Source: Circinella minor
Taxonomy: Eukaryota; Mucoromycota; Mucoromycetes; Mucorales; Lichtheimiaceae
Assembly (NCBI GenBank): GCA_016758965.1
Contig: JAEPRB010000097.1
Span: forward strand, 1-64,000
DNA length: 64,000 bases
Reading direction: 5' to 3'
Shown: one piece after another, positions 63,401-64,000 of the stretch
Position numbering within the stretch: position 1 is the first letter of the stretch
Layout: each line of letters starts with the position of its first letter
Notes under the pieces: model-generated
What the model saw: only the letters and a program-made list of their open reading frames with translations
Databases searched by the model: none
Told to the model about the DNA's origin: nothing
Position numbers and translations under genes: made by a program

Positions 63401-63533
63401 TTAACCAATTGTATAATCATCTGCAGAAAGAAGAATATCCTTTGTAAATTCTGCTGGAGCGTCGGTTTCCAAGTTTTGTACATCATTTACCTATTTATAT
63501 TTAAAATGATATACTGTTAATCACCATTATCAT

Positions 63534-63566
<33 letters not shown>

Positions 63567-64000
63567 AGTTGACAGTCAAAAAAACATCTTTTTTCCAAAG
63601 TACACTTACATCGACATCGCAAATCAACCGTTCGCTAACAAAAGAAACCATGACAGGGAAGAAACCATCGACATTTTCACCTGGAATATTGCACTCAAGC
63701 GAACCAGCCTTATTTGAGCTATTAATGACAGGCAATTGCCAGTCCAATGATCGACGTTGACGGTCAACAAAATACGAGCCGTCAGCACTGTGTACAGTTA
63801 CTGATGGTTCAGCACTAAAACGGATAATATAATAAATGTTAATTGTCCATCATTCAATATATATAGATATTTCTCCTTCATCATCCACACACACTGATAA
63901 TAATGGAAAGTGAACCTACGGTAAGGGGATAGAAACAACAACATCGCGTAATTCTAATTGATCAGCTTCCAACTCATATTCAATATTAACGTCGCAAGAG
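63401..64000 (-). CDS. RET2: Coatomer subunit delta, C-terminal part (gene cut by window edge)
   Basis: Part of the COPI vesicle coat for Golgi-to-ER traffic. Three 3'-terminal exons are visible: beyond 64000 to 63920, 63814-63610 and 63490-63401, joined in frame, ending in TAA at 63403-63401. They encode SCDVNIEYELEADQLELRDV, VVSIPLPAEPSV, LDWQLPVINSSNKAGSLECN, FFPVMVSFVSERLICDVDV and a short acidic end. This is the end of the mu-homology domain of coatomer delta, whose known form has L.DV...IPLP, .L.W.LP.I...N..GSLE and FFPV.VSF. The N-terminal longin domain lies outside the window. The last coding exon is only 29 codons long. The intron at 63609-63491 contains a T run of about 27 bases. 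Confidence 0.88.
63537..63564. repeat. Long T homopolymer in a coatomer delta intron
   Basis: About 27 consecutive T on the plus strand (A on the coding strand) lie inside the last intron. Confidence 0.85.

Overview
The window looks like nuclear DNA of an early-diverging filamentous fungus, most likely Mucoromycota and probably Mucorales. The evidence is a strongly AT-rich background, protein-coding genes with many short introns (mostly 60-130 bases, GTAAGT-like donors and TTTAG-like acceptors), pyrimidine-rich promoters, and the gene content: a cytoplasmic dynein heavy chain, a chitin synthase with the QRRRW motif, and a trehalose synthesis protein of the yeast Tps2 type. The lineage is an inference from this content; no rRNA or tRNA gene was seen.

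Layout. Positions 1-8350 are mostly non-coding, AT-rich and decayed, with a leucine-rich-repeat pseudogene, a second frameshifted gene piece and a diverged tandem repeat. At 8355-12422 there is an MFS transporter of the anion:cation symporter type (+) facing a STYX-like dual-specificity phosphatase (-). Positions 12.4-18.0 kb are an accessory patch: a 5'-truncated LINE with a clear 14-base target-site duplication, a Ty3/gypsy relic, and an unrecognised and possibly broken multi-exon gene. At 19182-37394 lie pyruvate kinase and a complete 13-exon dynein heavy chain (about 4689 aa), both on the minus strand. After a gene-poor gap come an unrecognised 260-aa protein (+) and the splicing factor Saf4/CCDC130 (-), which converge.

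Positions 44-54 kb form a second accessory island. It holds a Tc1/mariner-type DNA transposon with both inverted repeats and TA duplications but a broken transposase, a badly decayed gene that may be a ubiquitin-peptidase-like protein, a tiny cysteine-rich secreted peptide gene with its own TATA box, a decayed LINE end, two inverted copies of a GGCGCGCC-rich coding fragment, and a solo LTR sitting at the inner edge of one of those copies. Positions 54-64 kb return to housekeeping genes: an ankyrin-repeat protein, a Tps2-type trehalose-6-phosphate phosphatase, a chitin synthase, and the 3' end of the coatomer delta subunit.

The conserved genes serve hyphal growth: dynein (retrograde transport), COPI delta (Golgi traffic), chitin synthase (cell wall), trehalose synthesis (stress), pyruvate kinase (glycolysis) and Saf4 (splicing). 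They are not a cluster with one joint function. I saw no convincing new multi-gene system. The most interesting items are the STYX-like phosphatase that keeps the catalytic Cys but lacks the usual His, the secreted mini-protein with an in-frame (MD)4 stretch just after its stop codon, the solo LTR and inverted-copy structure, and the possible peptidase pseudogene.
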